Numbered from the stretch's first letter, positions 30,539 through 41,160 are shown. The stretch is 64,000 nucleotides of DNA from Pectinophora gossypiella (GCF_024362695.1 NC_065417.1:11773001-11837000); one strand, 5' to 3'. The notes: generated by a model not told the origin, from the letters alone. Program-made: numbers and translations.

Positions 30539-31334
30539 AGATTGGTTTCTAATCATCTTAAATCGACTTCTAGATTAGGATATTATAATTTATCTATTTA
30601 GTCATCAGAAATATATACATGTAGAAATCCAAAATGGCTTCACCCTTCACGTAGGTATTCACAAGCTAATCTTCTCCCTAAAAAGAAATAAGAAAGGTAA
30701 AAGTAATCAATATGAGGACCAAGACGACATCAAAGGGCTGTTAATAAAGAAAAATACATAGAAAGGCCCCTAATCAATAGGGGCCGTATTAAGGAAGCCT
30801 TTTTAAAGCCAATCTTGATTCGGCCCTGACCCAAATACGTTTTGAAGAAAACGAATCTAACTCACATAATGTTTAGGTGAGGTAGTGTTGCCAGGAATCG
30901 TATAAATAAAAACCACAAAATAAGAGTTTTGATTAGTAAAATTGCCAGGTATTTCAACGAGAGCTATGATTTTAGGGGGTGAGATGAGGGGGGCCGCACG
31001 CGCGTTTTGAACTTCGCGCGCTTTCTTTTGACGTCAGCGCTTTATACTCGTACGCCATAGTAAAAAAAGGGGCTATAGTTGAGTATGAAAATTAAATTAC
31101 GAAAAGACGTAATTTTGGGATTTTTTTCTGTGAGTGAACTGTGAAATTTATGCTGTCGTGTAACTAAATATGACTTTGGCTAGAGTAGGTCCTTAACTAA
31201 AATATATCTTGTTTACAGAACCTAAGACATTATAATATTTTATGTCTTACATGGTTTTGAAAAAATCAAAAACGCGGCCTTGTGTTGCTGGAATACCTCG
31301 CGTTAATCAGACTATAGTTACCACGTTGTTTGTT
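30539..31334. other. No recognised gene or repeat
   Basis: AT-rich intron with a small inverted pair CCCCTAAT/ATAGGGGCC near 30770. I see nothing else. Confidence 0.45.
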
Positions 31335-31402
31335 TTTTGACGTGACCTACGTATTGTAGATTTGTCGCAATTGGCATAACTACTTGGCCGGAACACATTT
31401 AT
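31335..31402 (-). mobile_element. Tail-D 3' tip
   Basis: TTTTTTGACGTGACCTACGT, ATTGTAGATTTGTCGCAATT and AACTACTTGGCCGG: the reverse of the family terminus. The next 250 bp (31403..31651) hold nothing. Confidence 0.75.
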
Positions 31403-31651
31403 TGAAACCAACCCGTTAATATGTGTTTTTAGTGTAACAAAAATGGCATACTTTTGTGGAAAAGTGACTTTGACTGACTCGAACAGTGTCGTTGACCTTT
31501 GTAACCAAACTAGCGAAAGGGATTCGCATCATTCACGCTTAGCAATGACATTTTTTTTAATATATTAAAGATTTTTTTTGTTAAGAGATGGGAATGAAAA
31601 GAAAAGGGAAAAACTAGAGTTATCTACTTACTGCCCATGTGAGATATCGAC

Positions 31652-31720
31652 AATACAATACAATACAAATACACTTTATTGCACCAAAATAAAAATAAAT
31701 AATTACAAAAAGTCTCGACC
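31652..31720 (-). mobile_element. LINE tail J fragment
   Basis: ACAATACAAATACACTTTAT, TGCACCAAAATAAAAATAAA: the reversed AATAAAGTGTATTTG end. Confidence 0.6.
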
Positions 31721-32119
31721 AAAGAAAACATTAAAGAAAATTTGAGATCGAAACACTTTAGCATCCACGCTACACAAGATAGGTATCTAAAATTGACAGA
31801 TCTCGCATAAATCGCAACACCTGGCAACACTGAGAGTTACAGGTAAAATGAAAGGGGGGACACCAACAGAAAATTGGCTTGCCACCTGATTTTTATACGG
31901 CTGATTCTTGACGTGCACCGAAATGGGATTCTATAGGAGTTCGTTTGCATTGGGCGACACAAATAAATAGCTTTCCAAAATTAAATTGGATATGTTTGCG
32001 AATACTTGATCCTTGTTAGCGGAGCTCATTCAATTTATGACGTGAAATTATTTTATCTTTCCGATGGTACTTTAACCCAAGAAACGGGCAAAACAATTTA
32101 TTTCAGGTTGTTGTTTGGA
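31721..32119. other. No recognised gene or repeat
   Basis: Intronic sequence; a 68-codon minus frame overlapping its left part has no domain. Confidence 0.45.
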
Positions 32120-32220
32120 GTTATTAGGACAGACAGGCAGTCGCTTCTGTAAAAAACCAGACGTGTCAAAATTTTCAAGTTAGGTAAGCGGATCCTGTGA
32201 AAAACGGGACAATGCTACTC
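32120..32220 (+). mobile_element. SINE-H 3' fragment
   Basis: CAGTCGCTTCTGTAAAAAAC, CAAGTTAGGTAAGCGGATCC and GTGAAAAACGGGACAATGCT match the 3' end of the full SINE-H at 50983. Confidence 0.75.
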
Positions 32221-32847
32221 TGCCGACTCTTTGTTACAGATAAGCTTGCCTATACATTTTTTTTTATGTAGGGACACATATAATCATAATTCTCTTGAAT
32301 CGGGCGCATATCATTGACTTGAGTCGAAAATATATACATACATACATAAATCTTCTTCTTCTTCAAATACATAACCTTCCTTTTTGCCTCACCGCAATCG
32401 AGTAAAAAAAAATTGAAACCCACTTTCTTTTTATCATTTTTTTTTTTTTTACTTTTGTTTTCCTTTCACGTTTGATGGTAATATTGTGACCTAAAATTGT
32501 AAAATTACTTATGACTACTTATTCTGTGGCATTTTTATCTTATATTCTTTTAAATTTTTATTATGTTAAGTTCATTTATTTTTTGATTGCTTGTTAAACT
32601 TATTTTGTACCATTCTATTTCAGTATTTCGAACACAATTCTTGTAATTGTTATGCGAATAAATACTCATACTCATACTTATGTATAGGTCAAAGAGCCGT
32701 GAGTTTGTGTATGTATGTAAGTCAAAAAAAAATAGATAGATTGTTGATCATTCCTGTCTGAAGACAGGCTTTTGTTTTATGGTGAGCATTTTTGTAAACA
32801 CTTTTTTTGCATGCGGTGCTCACATGTTAGTTACGCAATAGGCTACT
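32221..32847. other. Low-complexity AT-rich stretch
   Basis: Several poly(T)/poly(A) runs and a CTTCTTCTTC microsatellite at 32343. No gene or family is recognised. Confidence 0.5.
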
Positions 32848-33062
32848 TGACAACCTAGTCAAATGAGATACTTTTTACGAAACGTCAAAACGAAAGTTTT
32901 CTTTAGAGTATGGAAATACTGTAGAATATCGTACACATTGTTACATCCATAAATAAAATTCGAAAATAAATCGAAAAGTAAAATGATATTGATTTTTGAT
33001 CATATTAGACTGGCTTCTATTTCTAGATTAGCAATTTATAACTTATCTTTCACCCAGTCAAA
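32848..33062 (-). repeat. Repeat Q, diverged copy
   Basis: TCAAATGAGATACTTTTTAC and GAAACGTCAAAACGAAAGTT parallel the text at 63737..63790; the interior is diverged. It is inferred to be the same family. Confidence 0.5.
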
Positions 33063-33094
33063 TACTTTAATAGACTAAATCATTTAAATGTTGA

Positions 33095-33190
33095 AAGTGG
33101 GAAACGACTGCCGTATTTTTCTCTAAAAAAAGTAGCATGGAGAATGCTACACCGACAAGAGCGTGGCACTTAAATTAGTGATGATGGATG
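33095..33190 (+). mobile_element. RTE-F 3' tip
   Basis: GTGGGAAACGACTGCCGTAT, AGTAGCATGGAGAATGCTAC and ACAAGAGCGTGGCACTTAAA. Confidence 0.75.
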
Positions 33191-33720
33191 AATGAGTATA
33201 TTGTAGGTCTGCCAAATAAATAAAAAAAAAAAACAAAATAGAAAATAAACCGGTGATCTAATTTCATTTCTGTGGCACGTCTCAAAAATTACCAAATCAC
33301 CGCATAGACGGAGTGACGAGTGTTGAAGTCGCGACACCAGTGTCTCTCCAGTGGAGAGCTCTCCGACACCGGCACAGCTCTAATTCGGATCAAATGTGCT
33401 TGATTTTTTAATGAACGCGAGGGTCGTTGAGGGTTTATTCACGGGGCTCCGCCATTGCTACCGTCAGTGTCGTGCCTTTGACTGTACACTGATTACGACG
33501 GTTATAATGAGACGATTGACTCGAGCAGTTTCTGAGACAAGTATTTTTGGGGCTGGGTTTCGGGTGTCAAAGAAATATTATGTGTGCTGGGATTTACGTA
33601 AATTGAAATGTATAACGAATATAGCTACTCATACATAGTTCGATAGGTATTTGTATATATTAATACTAATACTATTACACTACTACACTACACTATTACT
33701 ACACTACAATACTTATACTA
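33191..33720. other. No recognised gene; TAC-rich simple repeat at its end
   Basis: An 80-codon frame (33396..33638) lacks any domain I know. Imperfect TAC/CTA simple repeats occupy 33660..33720. Confidence 0.45.
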
Positions 33721-33792
33721 TCTTTCCCTAAAAAAGTAGCATGGAAAATGCTGCACCGACAAGAGCGTGGCTCTTAAATTGATGATGAATAC
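33721..33792 (+). mobile_element. RTE-F 3' tip
   Basis: CCCTAAAAAAGTAGCATGGA, AAATGCTGCACCGACAAGAG, CGTGGCTCTTAAATTGATGA. Confidence 0.75.
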
Positions 33793-34319
33793 TAATACTA
33801 CTACTTCTTTATATATTTTTTTATATTTTATATGTTATTTAATGAATAATAAAGTGACAATATTTAATAAAAAATAAGAAAACTAGGCATCCGCCATTGG
33901 CTTCGTTATAATCGTATTTTTTTTTGTCCGATTAATGGCCTCGCCTTACATGGGAGTAAATATAGCAGGTGAGTATTGGGTGTATATACTATACACGACT
34001 GCCTAACCCGTCGGGTATACAGGCGTGGTACTATATTACATAGTAATAATATACACACTACATACAGATATCATATAATACAATACATATATTCTCCCTC
34101 AAGTTTAACCTTTAACATGAAATGTTGAAGTAACATATTTTAATAATAGATACTTTGGAGTATTTTATACTTAGTAAATGTTCAGACTATATTTTCTAAG
34201 AATTCACTAAGTTTTAAACATCGAACAGTATTAAATGAATATTCTACGAAACTTTAAAGTTTAAGGGAGTCTTTTATTTTGTGGGTTTTCGTTTAAGGGA
34301 GTCTGGAGAGGTTGTTTGT
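33793..34319. other. No recognised gene or repeat
   Basis: AT-rich intron; I find nothing. Confidence 0.45.
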
Positions 34320-34615
34320 ATGAGGTGGATTACCAACCTCATCAACCTTGGTGTCACGGTTACTAATGAGCCGCCAAAGGCCCCTGACATGGCTCATGTA
34401 ACGACTACTAACTTACATCGGCAACCGGGACCAACGGTTTAACGTGACTTCGGAAGCACGGATCATCTTACTTTCAGACAATCAGGTGATCAGCCTGTAA
34501 TGTCCTAACCAAACTGGGGATCACAGAGTGATTTTTGTGTATGTCCCCACCGGGATTTGAAACCGGGACCTCCAGATCGTAAGTCCAACGCTAAACCACT
34601 GGACCACGGAGGCCG
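34320..34615 (-). mobile_element. SINE-A, copy 5
   Basis: Reverse copy from ACCAACCTCATCAACCTTGG to GGTCCA-type head CCACTGGACCACGGAGGCC. The B box is mutated: the plus strand reads GGGATTTGAAACC. The GAA tail is lost. Confidence 0.88.
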
Positions 34616-34739
34616 GTTCATAAGATTTAATTATGGCTATAGCCTCCTAAGGCCCGGATTTCCAGACACAATAGTTAAACAATGGGATTAGTACTACTAG
34701 TAGGGCCGTGGGCCTTAGGAGGATAGAGAAAATTAAAAA

Positions 34740-34980
34740 AATAAAAAGAAAAAGTCTGTCTCGGATGGGATTTGAACCAATAGCTTTCGTCAAGCCGGGA
34801 CGAGCGTTTCAACTATTACACCACTAGGGGTGTTAACATGGCCACATTGGAGCAATTCACCTAAAAAAGCAATATTGCTATTTGTCATTTGTTGACATTG
34901 TGCACTTACTTTATAATGCGCAAACTTCAAATTGCAGTATTGCTTTTTAGACGAATTGAACCGCCAGGTCATCCCTTCAT
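34740..34980 (-). mobile_element. SINE-like element with another tRNA-type head
   Basis: On the minus strand the head reads CCCCTAGTGGTGTAATAGTT, then GAAACGCTCGTCCCGGCTTG and GGTTCAAATCCCA, a B-box-like motif. The body has AGCAATATTGC and ATTGCAGTATTGC. A related word, TTGCAATATTGCTTTTTTTA, occurs near 41508. Pol III function is not shown; it is too divergent for a working tRNA. Confidence 0.55.
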
Positions 34981-35385
34981 CGCTTCTTATGCCTTCATTA
35001 CTTTTTCAGCTACATAAGAGCAACTAGAAAACTCTGAATAAGACCATAAACATTAAAGACACAAACACAACATCTATTTCAGTACATTCCAATAACAACT
35101 CTATAACTAAGTACAGAAAGTGTGTCACGCCTCACAAAGCACGTTAAGGAATCAGCGGGCGAGTTAGAAGTGGATAAGTTAAATCAGAGACCGTCGGACA
35201 GTTGGAAACTTCGGTTGACCACTAAACTCTGAAGTACCCAACTGTACTGGAACATCCGAGTTTGGAGATAAAGATACGCAAAATGTACCAAAAGGAACGT
35301 TGTTGTGTTAGAGAATTTACAGTTGGACAGGACTTGTTGCGAGAGTTCTTATTTTAGGTATGCAAATACAAATATACTTCCATCA
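34981..35385. other. No recognised gene or repeat
   Basis: Intronic sequence; I find nothing. Confidence 0.45.
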
Positions 35386-35520
35386 CACCACTAATTTAAG
35401 AGCCACGCTCTTGTCGGTGTAGCATTTTCCACTCTTGTCTATCAAAGATCAATTCCGTCACCTCCTTATAAGACACGACGTTCGCCTTCTCTTTAATCTG
35501 TTCCATTTAAGCTCTTTTAA
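35386..35520 (-). mobile_element. RTE-like LINE 3' end (family of 37498)
   Basis: Reverse frame ends FDRQEW+MLH-QERGS-stop (AAGAGCCACGCTCTTGTCGG, then CACTCTTGTCTATCAAAGAT), followed by GACACGACGTTCGCC, as in the longer copy at 37498. Confidence 0.75.
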
Positions 35521-35570
35521 AAATAAACAAATATACTTTATTGCATCAAAATAAAAGGAAATATTTATGG

Positions 35571-35613
35571 TTGAAGAGGTTGGAAATCCACCTCACAACC
35601 CACACGATAGAAG
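35571..35613 (+). mobile_element. SINE-A 3' tip
   Basis: AATCCACCTCACAACCCACA then CGATAGAAGAAGAAG. Only the last 40 bp, preceded by a 40-bp J-like tip at 35521. Confidence 0.65.
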
Positions 35614-35682
35614 AAGAAGAATCTTGTAATAATAACTAATGGTGTGAAAATGATTGTAGGAAATGTAAAAAAAGGAAATGTG

Positions 35683-35684
<2 letters not shown>

Positions 35685-35766
<82 letters not shown>

Positions 35767-35767
35767 G
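35685..35767 (+). repeat. TA then TG dinucleotide microsatellite
   Basis: About 58 bp of TA units followed by about 20 bp of TG units. Two isoleucine/tyrosine-rich frames here are artefacts. Confidence 0.97.
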
Positions 35768-36082
35768 AAGTATATATCACTTATATCGCCCACCACATTC
35801 AGCCATATCCATACTGATATATAGTCTATTGTATTAGATTTTTACTTCTACAATAAAGTATTAAATAGAACTCTCTATCTATATTTCAAGTGGGACAGTA
35901 GGTATCTGGCATTCGCGACGTGACAGACCGAGATTGACAAATACGCCACCCGGGAATCGAATGCAGGTCAATGCAATCGGAAGGACGTATCACACTCTTG
36001 AGAATACCGCGGCACTGTTGCTGCTACGTGGAGTAATACCATTGTGATTTCTGTAAGGTATATATATCTACATTAGATATAT
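35768..36082. other. No recognised gene or repeat
   Basis: Intronic sequence with a degenerate tRNA-like GGGAATCGAATGCAGG near 35952; nothing firmer. Confidence 0.4.
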
Positions 36083-36232
36083 AGATAGATAAAATTCTTT
36101 ATTGAGCACAATGGACACGAGATACAGAGATAAGGACACTTATACAGAAAAGCACAACGGGCGGCCTTATTGCTCATGCACCCTTTCTTCACACAATTTC
36201 TTCCAGGCACCCTTTGGGTACAGGAAAATTTT
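36083..36232 (-). mobile_element. LINE tail J, copy 3
   Basis: AGATAAAATTCTTTATTGAG, CACAACGGGCGGCCTTATTG and CACAATTTCTTCCAGGCACC: a long reverse copy of the 3'UTR. Confidence 0.75.
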
Positions 36233-36268
36233 GTACAAAGATAATAGTAGCGGGCTAGTGCATTCTTC

Positions 36269-36555
36269 AACGGCCTCCGTGGTCCAGTGGTTTGGGCGTT
36301 CGGGTCACGATCCGAAGGTCCCGGGTTCAACTCCCGGTGGGGACATATCACGAAAATCACTTTGTGATCCCTAGTTTCGTAAGGACATAACAGGCTGATC
36401 ACCTGATTGCCCGAAAGTAAGATGATCCGTGCTTCGCAGAGCACGTGAAACAGCCGGTCCCGGCTACTATTTACTTAAGTAAGTATGTAGTCGTTACATG
36501 AGCCATGTCTGGAGATTTTGGCGGATCAATAACCCTGACACCAGGGTTGATATAA
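36269..36555 (+). mobile_element. SINE-A, copy 6
   Basis: ACGGCCTCCGTGGTCCAGTG, B box GGTTCAACTCC (one change), the core CTTCGCAGAGCACGTGAAAC diverged, and the 3' CACCAGGGTTGAT. The GAA tail is truncated. Confidence 0.88.
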
Positions 36556-37260
36556 AGTTACGTACATTTAGGTATTTTAAGAAAATGTATCTGCTACATA
36601 ACATAAATAATAGTCACTTAACATAGTTATTTGTTTAAAGAAGGTGTTCACTAGTGGTACAATTACAAGTAACAATTACAGCTGTAATCATGGACAATTT
36701 CACAGAAGGAAGATGGCGCCGATTCGCAGTATTGTTAGGAGGATTTGTGATGTAAACTGTAAGCGGTTAGAATTAAGTCTACCTTTCGACGTTATCTGTT
36801 ACAGATTCGCTTCGGATGACATTAACAATTTTGACAGATTTCAACAAATATTAGATTTATCGTGATCATTATTTGAATTCAGAATTATTTTGGCGGTGAA
36901 CAAAATAATAAAGTACACAATTCTAAATTCAAATTCTGATCACAATAAATCTGATAATTGATGAACATGGAAATTAGGACTTATTATTTATTCGTAGGAA
37001 ATTGGCATTCGATTTTGTTCGGAAATATGATTACGAGGGGCATTAAGAAAATAAAAACGTACAATGGATTAGAACGGATTACAATAGATTACAAGTATGC
37101 AAGGTATAAGAAATCCAGGTATGCTCAATCTTATGAAAAGCCGCCATTGCTAGCCGTTTGATGACGTAAGTGTTACCATTGGTATCTTCAACATACCAAG
37201 GACGTAAGTTTTATTATTGAAAATTAAGTGAATTACTGACTAATGTATTTAATTACTATT
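36556..37260. other. No recognised gene; small inverted pair
   Basis: Imperfect inverted words AGATTTATCGTGATCA (36852) and TGATCACAATAAATCT (36938) flank about 70 bp. Frames of 73 and 67 codons have no known domain. Confidence 0.45.
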
Positions 37261-37440
37261 ACTTGTCACATATTTAAAAAGACATTAAAACTGTAAGTAA
37301 CTATTTTAGTAAAAGTTCAAAATTGTCTTGGAAAGTAAATTAAAAAATATGGTCGTGGGTAATTTATTTTTAACGAAATGGCAACACAGTCTTTTGACGT
37401 CAGCTGGACTAACCTTGAAATGTTAGCTGTCTAGCGGTTT
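37261..37440 (+). repeat. Repeat P, copy 2 (empty site for fold-back T)
   Basis: GACATTAAAACTGTAAGTAA, AACGAAATGGCAACACAGTC and GCTGGACTAACCTTGAAATG match positions 1..135. It continues directly to CGGTTTTCTT. Confidence 0.7.
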
Positions 37441-37497
37441 TCTTAAACTATGCTTGTACCTATGTATCTCGAGATATACACATGTCATCAAATCACT

Positions 37498-37870
37498 AAT
37501 TTAAGAGCCATGCTCTTGTTGGTGTAGCATTCTCCATTCTTGTCTATCAAAGACCAATTCCTTCACTTCCTTATAAGACACGACGTTCGCCTCTTTAATC
37601 TGTTCCATGTAAGCTCTTATTGGTCTTCCCCTTCCTCTCTTTCCTTGTAGCTTCCCTTCTATGATGCTTTTAATAAATTCGTCGTGTCTTATTGAGTGTC
37701 CAATCATCTTGCCTCTTCTGTCCTCAATAACTCTCTATATTTGCCTCTTTTCCCTTATTCTTACAAGCACTTCCTCATTAGTAACTCCTTCAGTCCAACT
37801 TATTCTTTCCATCCTCCTCCAACACCACATTTCAAAGGCCTCGAGTCTCTCTCTGTCTTACACATATGTA
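37498..37870 (-). pseudogene. RTE-like LINE ORF2 3' end
   Basis: Minus-strand frame of 68 codons: MIGHSIRHDEFIKSIIEGKL, RGRGRPIRAYMEQIKEA, EVKELVFDRQEW, MLHQQEHGS-stop. G+RGRGRP and the H-R-DE context are typical of the extreme C-terminus of RTE-type LINE proteins. Further upstream coding is broken by stops. The plus-strand frames over it are shadows. Confidence 0.75.
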
Positions 37871-37916
37871 AGCACTATAAATTGTTTTGATCGAGCGATA
37901 GTTACTTAAGGACATC

Positions 37917-37948
37917 TATTTGGCCGGCCAAGTGTTGAATGCCATCAG
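37917..37948 (+). mobile_element. Tail-D sliver
   Basis: GGCCGGCCAAGTGTTGAATG, CCATCA: about 30 bp of the family. Confidence 0.4.
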
Positions 37949-38322
37949 AGGTGGTCTTTAAAAGGGACACGCTAACCTCTCGCCGCTCACTCCGCTTATT
38001 TCCCAAGACGGCTTATGAGCAAATGAAAGGATATTTAAGTGAAAACACAGATTGCGAGTCGCGATCTGGCGTCTGACGTCATTTGGGGAACAAACGCCGT
38101 GATGAGGTCACGTGGCGTCTTGTTAACGGGAATGTGGGTAGGTGGTAATATCTAATTACGAGAATGTTCTAGAACCGACTGCAGGATTCGCTGAACTAAA
38201 CGTTCTTGGGAGTACGTATGGCAGGTAATAACACGGCCCGGACACTTCATACAAAAACACCTCGTTATACACAGACACTACACAAAGACGTCATGGAATA
38301 AGGAATAATACTACGACGACTT

Positions 38323-38591
38323 GAGGAGCTCGGTGGCGCAGCGGTAAAGGCGCTCGGTCTGCGATTGTTGAAGTTAAGCAAGTTTCGCAAAGGCCGGTCA
38401 TAGGATGGGTGACCACAAAAAAAAAGTTTTCATCTCGAGCTCCTCCGTGCCGGAAAGCACGTTAAGCCGTTGGTCCCGGCTACATTAGCAGTCGTTAATA
38501 ACCATCAATCCGCACTGGGCCCGCGTGATGGTTTCAGGCCCGATCTCCCTATCCATCCATAGGGAAGGCCCGTGTCCCAGCAATGGGGACG
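38323..38591 (+). mobile_element. SINE-C (tRNA/5S head), copy 2
   Basis: A box TGGCGCAGCGG in GAGCTCGGTGGCGCAGCGGT. The 5S-like words are GAAGTTAAGCAAG and GGATGGGTGACC, 20 nt apart. The core is AAGCACGTTAAGCCGTTGGT, with the 3' region CCCGTGTCCCAGCAATGGGG. Confidence 0.9.
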
Positions 38592-38935
38592 TGAAATGAA
38601 ATGAAATGAAATTTATTCTGTGCATGGTATTTAGGTTACAAACAGCTGTTATTTTTCATTGAGTATCACCAAATACAGCTGCCTTTTCAGGCATACACAC
38701 AGATTATTTAAAAACAATAACAAATAATAATATAAATTTTACAAATAATCTACACACTTAATACATGCTTTCAATTATACACATAAAACCTGTTATTTGT
38801 AATCTAAATATTCTTTTACGCTGTAAAAGCATCTATCCGCAAGCCGGAGTTTAACTGCTACGCGAAACTTATTGAGTTTGCAGTCTTTGAAAGTATCCGG
38901 TAATTTATTAAATATTTTTATTTAGGAGTTTACAC
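38592..38935 (-). mobile_element. LINE 3'UTR with GAAAT-repeat terminus
   Basis: GAAAT units at the left edge, then TTTATTCTGTGCATGGTATT. The remainder (GCAAGCCGGAGTTTAACTGC, AAGTATCCGGTAATTTATTA) looks like a non-LTR 3'UTR in reverse. No coding sequence remains. Confidence 0.6.
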
Positions 38936-39118
38936 TTAGCTCAGACGCTGTTGGGGAGCGGAGAGTTGCTGTTCTATACGTAGTATTATTCCTTATTCTA
39001 TGGTAATATAGTAAATATATTTAAGCTAAACGGGTCGTGTTTTGTTTATTTTTAGTTAAATCGTATAAGTTTTCTCGTTTTAGCTGGGTAATAGTGTTGA
39101 GCTAGGTCAACGACCTCA

Positions 39119-39363
39119 TCGGTGGAGGGGGAGGCGCTTGACGCGCTCCCATGGGCGCTGGGCCCTAAAGGGCATCCGCCGGCGGGGACGCGGTTGTGTG
39201 CAATTGCGTTCCCGTATCCCCGCCACAGGGCGGCAAGGAGGAACACCGTTGGGTTTTAGTGGGTATACCGGGTGGCGACACCCGGGGAGTCCCACATAAC
39301 CACGTCGTCCCCCCGGGCGGCGTGGTATGCGTAACGCATTTCCCAACGTCAAAAAAAAAAAAA
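39119..39363 (+). mobile_element. GC-rich non-LTR 3' tail with 15-bp target duplication
   Basis: A block far richer in GC than its surroundings (GGGCGCTGGGCCCTAAAGGG, GGGTGGCGACACCCGGGGAG), ending CATTTCCCAACGTC plus poly(A). Exact AGGTCAACGACCTCA copies at 39104..39118 and 39364..39378 flank it. It is probably the 5'-truncated end of a GC-rich non-LTR element such as the R1 clade; the clade is inference. Several frames of 60 to 90 codons over it are artefacts of the composition. Confidence 0.8.
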
Positions 39364-39424
39364 AGGTCAACGACCTCACAATCCACACGTGAGAAGAACA
39401 AGTAATGGGGTCGTACTAAGTTCA

Positions 39425-39660
39425 AGATTTTTTTTTGTAGTAGGTTTGCCGCTGATGGCTTTAACTACTTGGCCGGAGAAATGGGGAGCGCTGAAGGCTC
39501 TCACCCGGTACAACATTTAAGACAACACGCCTGAGGGTGCGCAGTTGGCCGCGAACCTCGGCTCGGGGCGTCGTCTGAGAGGAAAAATATTTTAAAGAAT
39601 TAATCGACCCTAGCGGGTCGATAGCGATAAGCGTTTTTTGAGGGAAATCGTCAACCACGA
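39425..39660 (-). mobile_element. Tail-D retroelement end
   Basis: Reverse copy. The minus-strand frame MVDDFPQKTLIAIDPLGSIN, SLKYFSSQTTP reads through, then the 3'UTR back to the T run. The upstream coding part is missing. Confidence 0.85.
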
Positions 39661-39815
39661 CGATGTAATGACTACGTACTTACATCAGTAAGTAGTAACC
39701 GGGACCAACAGGCCCCCGGGCTTTGTTATCCCTAGTGTGGTTAGCACATTACAGGCTGATCACCTGATTGTGCAAAAGTAAGATGATCTGTGCTTCAGAA
39801 GGCACGTTAAGCAAC
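39661..39815. mobile_element. Scrambled SINE-A pieces
   Basis: ACTACGTACTTACATCAGTA, AGTAGTAACCGGGACCAACA in reverse, then GTGGTTAGCACATTACAGGC and CTTCAGAAGGCACGTTAAGC forward. Two partial copies are joined head to head. Confidence 0.6.
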
Positions 39816-40115
39816 AGTAATAATAATAAAACACTTTATTGCACACAAATTTACAAAACATTTACAGAAACTTATTCTAAGGTGGGCAAAGGTAGCTTCG
39901 GCAATCATAGCAATAATAATAAAAAGACATACAATAATAATAATAATAAATAGGCCCGAGATATGAAAAAGACATAGTAATAATAAAAATACAATACAAA
40001 AACTCTTTATTGCACTTGAATCACATTAAAAATACATTAGTATTATAATTAAATTGGTAGTACAACAGGCGGCCTTATTGCTAAGGTAGCAATCTCTTCC
40101 AGGCAACCTAAAATA
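39816..40115 (-). mobile_element. Two tandem LINE tail J copies
   Basis: First copy: AATAAAACACTTTATTGCAC, GGTGGGCAAAGGTAGCTTCG. Second: AAAACTCTTTATTGCACTTG, CAGGCGGCCTTATTGCTAAG, CAATCTCTTCCAGGCAACC. AAT trinucleotide repeats lie between them. Confidence 0.7.
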
Positions 40116-40134
40116 ATACATGTATATCCTTTTT

Positions 40135-40260
40135 TTTTTTGACGTGACTTATTGTAGATTTATTGTGTTTGGTGTCGCGAGCTGATTGGCTGCCTCTATG
40201 GCTAGAGTAATAGGGTCGTCGGGATCGTATATTACGTCCTTCGCCATGTATATCCGTGAA
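40135..40260 (-). mobile_element. Tail-D, inner coding part
   Basis: T run then GACGTGACTTATTGTAGATT, then a jump to the complement of the IEAANQ part (CGAGCTGATTGGCTGCCTCT, ATCGTATATTACGTCCTTCG). The middle of the element is deleted. Confidence 0.75.
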
Positions 40261-40261
40261 C

Positions 40262-40860
40262 AAACACTCTTTATAGGAATCGCAGGTTTATACCACCTGG
40301 TACTGACATCTTCATTGTACACACGGCGACACAGCTACGTCTATCAACAACCATCCGCCGGTATAGAATACGGATCCTGTAGAGCACACTGTGCTGTAGT
40401 GTGTACAAATGACAGTATACGCTGTTGGGTATGTTTGGGACACACACGGACTGGTGGAATAGAGAATACATTACATGAGAAATGGGGCGTGGCGGGGGTC
40501 TCGGTCATGTTCGCGGAAGCACGGATAGCTTGTTTTCACAGCACTATGCGAGTGCGTGCGGCGGCACTGGTACGGCGACTGCGTGCTAGCAACAACGCCG
40601 TCCTGGCGGTGATCGCGGACAGATTAGACTGTCCTTACATCATGCACTGCTGCGACAGGCATGAAAAAACTTATTTATTTTATTTCATTTTAATTTTATT
40701 TAAGTTTATTTTCATTGTATTTTATTTCATTTAATTGTCATTTCATTTTGTTTTTATTTTATTGTATGGTGTCAAAAGTATTGTATATGAGCCTTATGTT
40801 GCTTAAAATAAATTTATTTTATTTTTATTTTGTTTTATTATCCATTTCCATAAACACTGT
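40262..40860 (+). pseudogene. Probable non-LTR element C-terminal fragment and AT-rich 3' tail
   Basis: Part of a 182-codon frame (40186..40734) whose first 25 codons are tail-D in antisense, so the ATG is not real. The GC-rich middle reads EKWGVAGVSVMFAEARIACF, HSTMRVRAAALVRRLRASNN and IADRLDCPYIMHC. It resembles the extreme C-terminus of a LINE ORF2 by character, but I cannot name a family. AT-rich TTTTATTTTATT sequence then follows to about 40860, as at a retroposon 3' end. It is a genuine coding remnant by composition only. Confidence 0.4.
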
Positions 40861-41040
40861 AGGGTTGTCCATTTTGGTTCGAAACCCTAATAACATTAAA
40901 CGTTGTGCTTGTCTTCTCGGACATGTCGTAAAATCCGACATAGGGATTATGTCCTTACTAACACGATGGATAATTATGGACGGTTTGCGGGGTGACATCG
41001 CGATGGATTCCTTCAACGCTGAGTACGTGATAATCATTAA

Positions 41041-41160
41041 GAGCCAAACATGAATTCGATAATCATTGGTTTAGGCCTGTGCTGGATTGAACCTGCGACC
41101 TCACAATGAGTTTTAAGTTTTTTTCCAACTAGGCTACCATTGCTCTCATTACAAAACCAT
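41041..41160 (-). mobile_element. SINE-H head fragment
   Basis: AATCATTGGTTTAGGCCTGT, GCTGGATTGAACCTGCGACC and CAACTAGGCTACCATTGCTC: the reverse head of SINE-H with a diverged B box. Confidence 0.7.

Larger units (their letters stand above)
38236..39003 (+). repeat. Repeat S, copy 2, split by SINE-C and a LINE tail
   Basis: The left piece (CACGGCCCGGACACTTCATA, CACAGACACTACACAAAGAC) and right piece (CAGACGCTGTTGGGGAGCGG, AGAGTTGCTGTTCTATACGT) are colinear with 52130..52372. The SINE-C at 38323 and the tail at 38592 lie between them. Confidence 0.6.

Noticed and set aside
35565..35796. Open frames of 71 and 67 codons rich in Ile/Tyr.
   Set aside because: Direct translations of a TA/TG microsatellite and an adjoining SINE-A tip.
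39052..39425. Pro/Arg-rich frames of 64 to 90 codons on both strands.
   Set aside because: Caused by the GC-rich non-LTR tail with a poly(A) end and target duplication; no conserved motif.
40186..40734. A single 182-codon gene with its own ATG.
   Set aside because: The first codons lie in an antisense tail-D copy and the end in an AT-rich tail, so the frame crosses element boundaries. Only the middle may be coding remnant.
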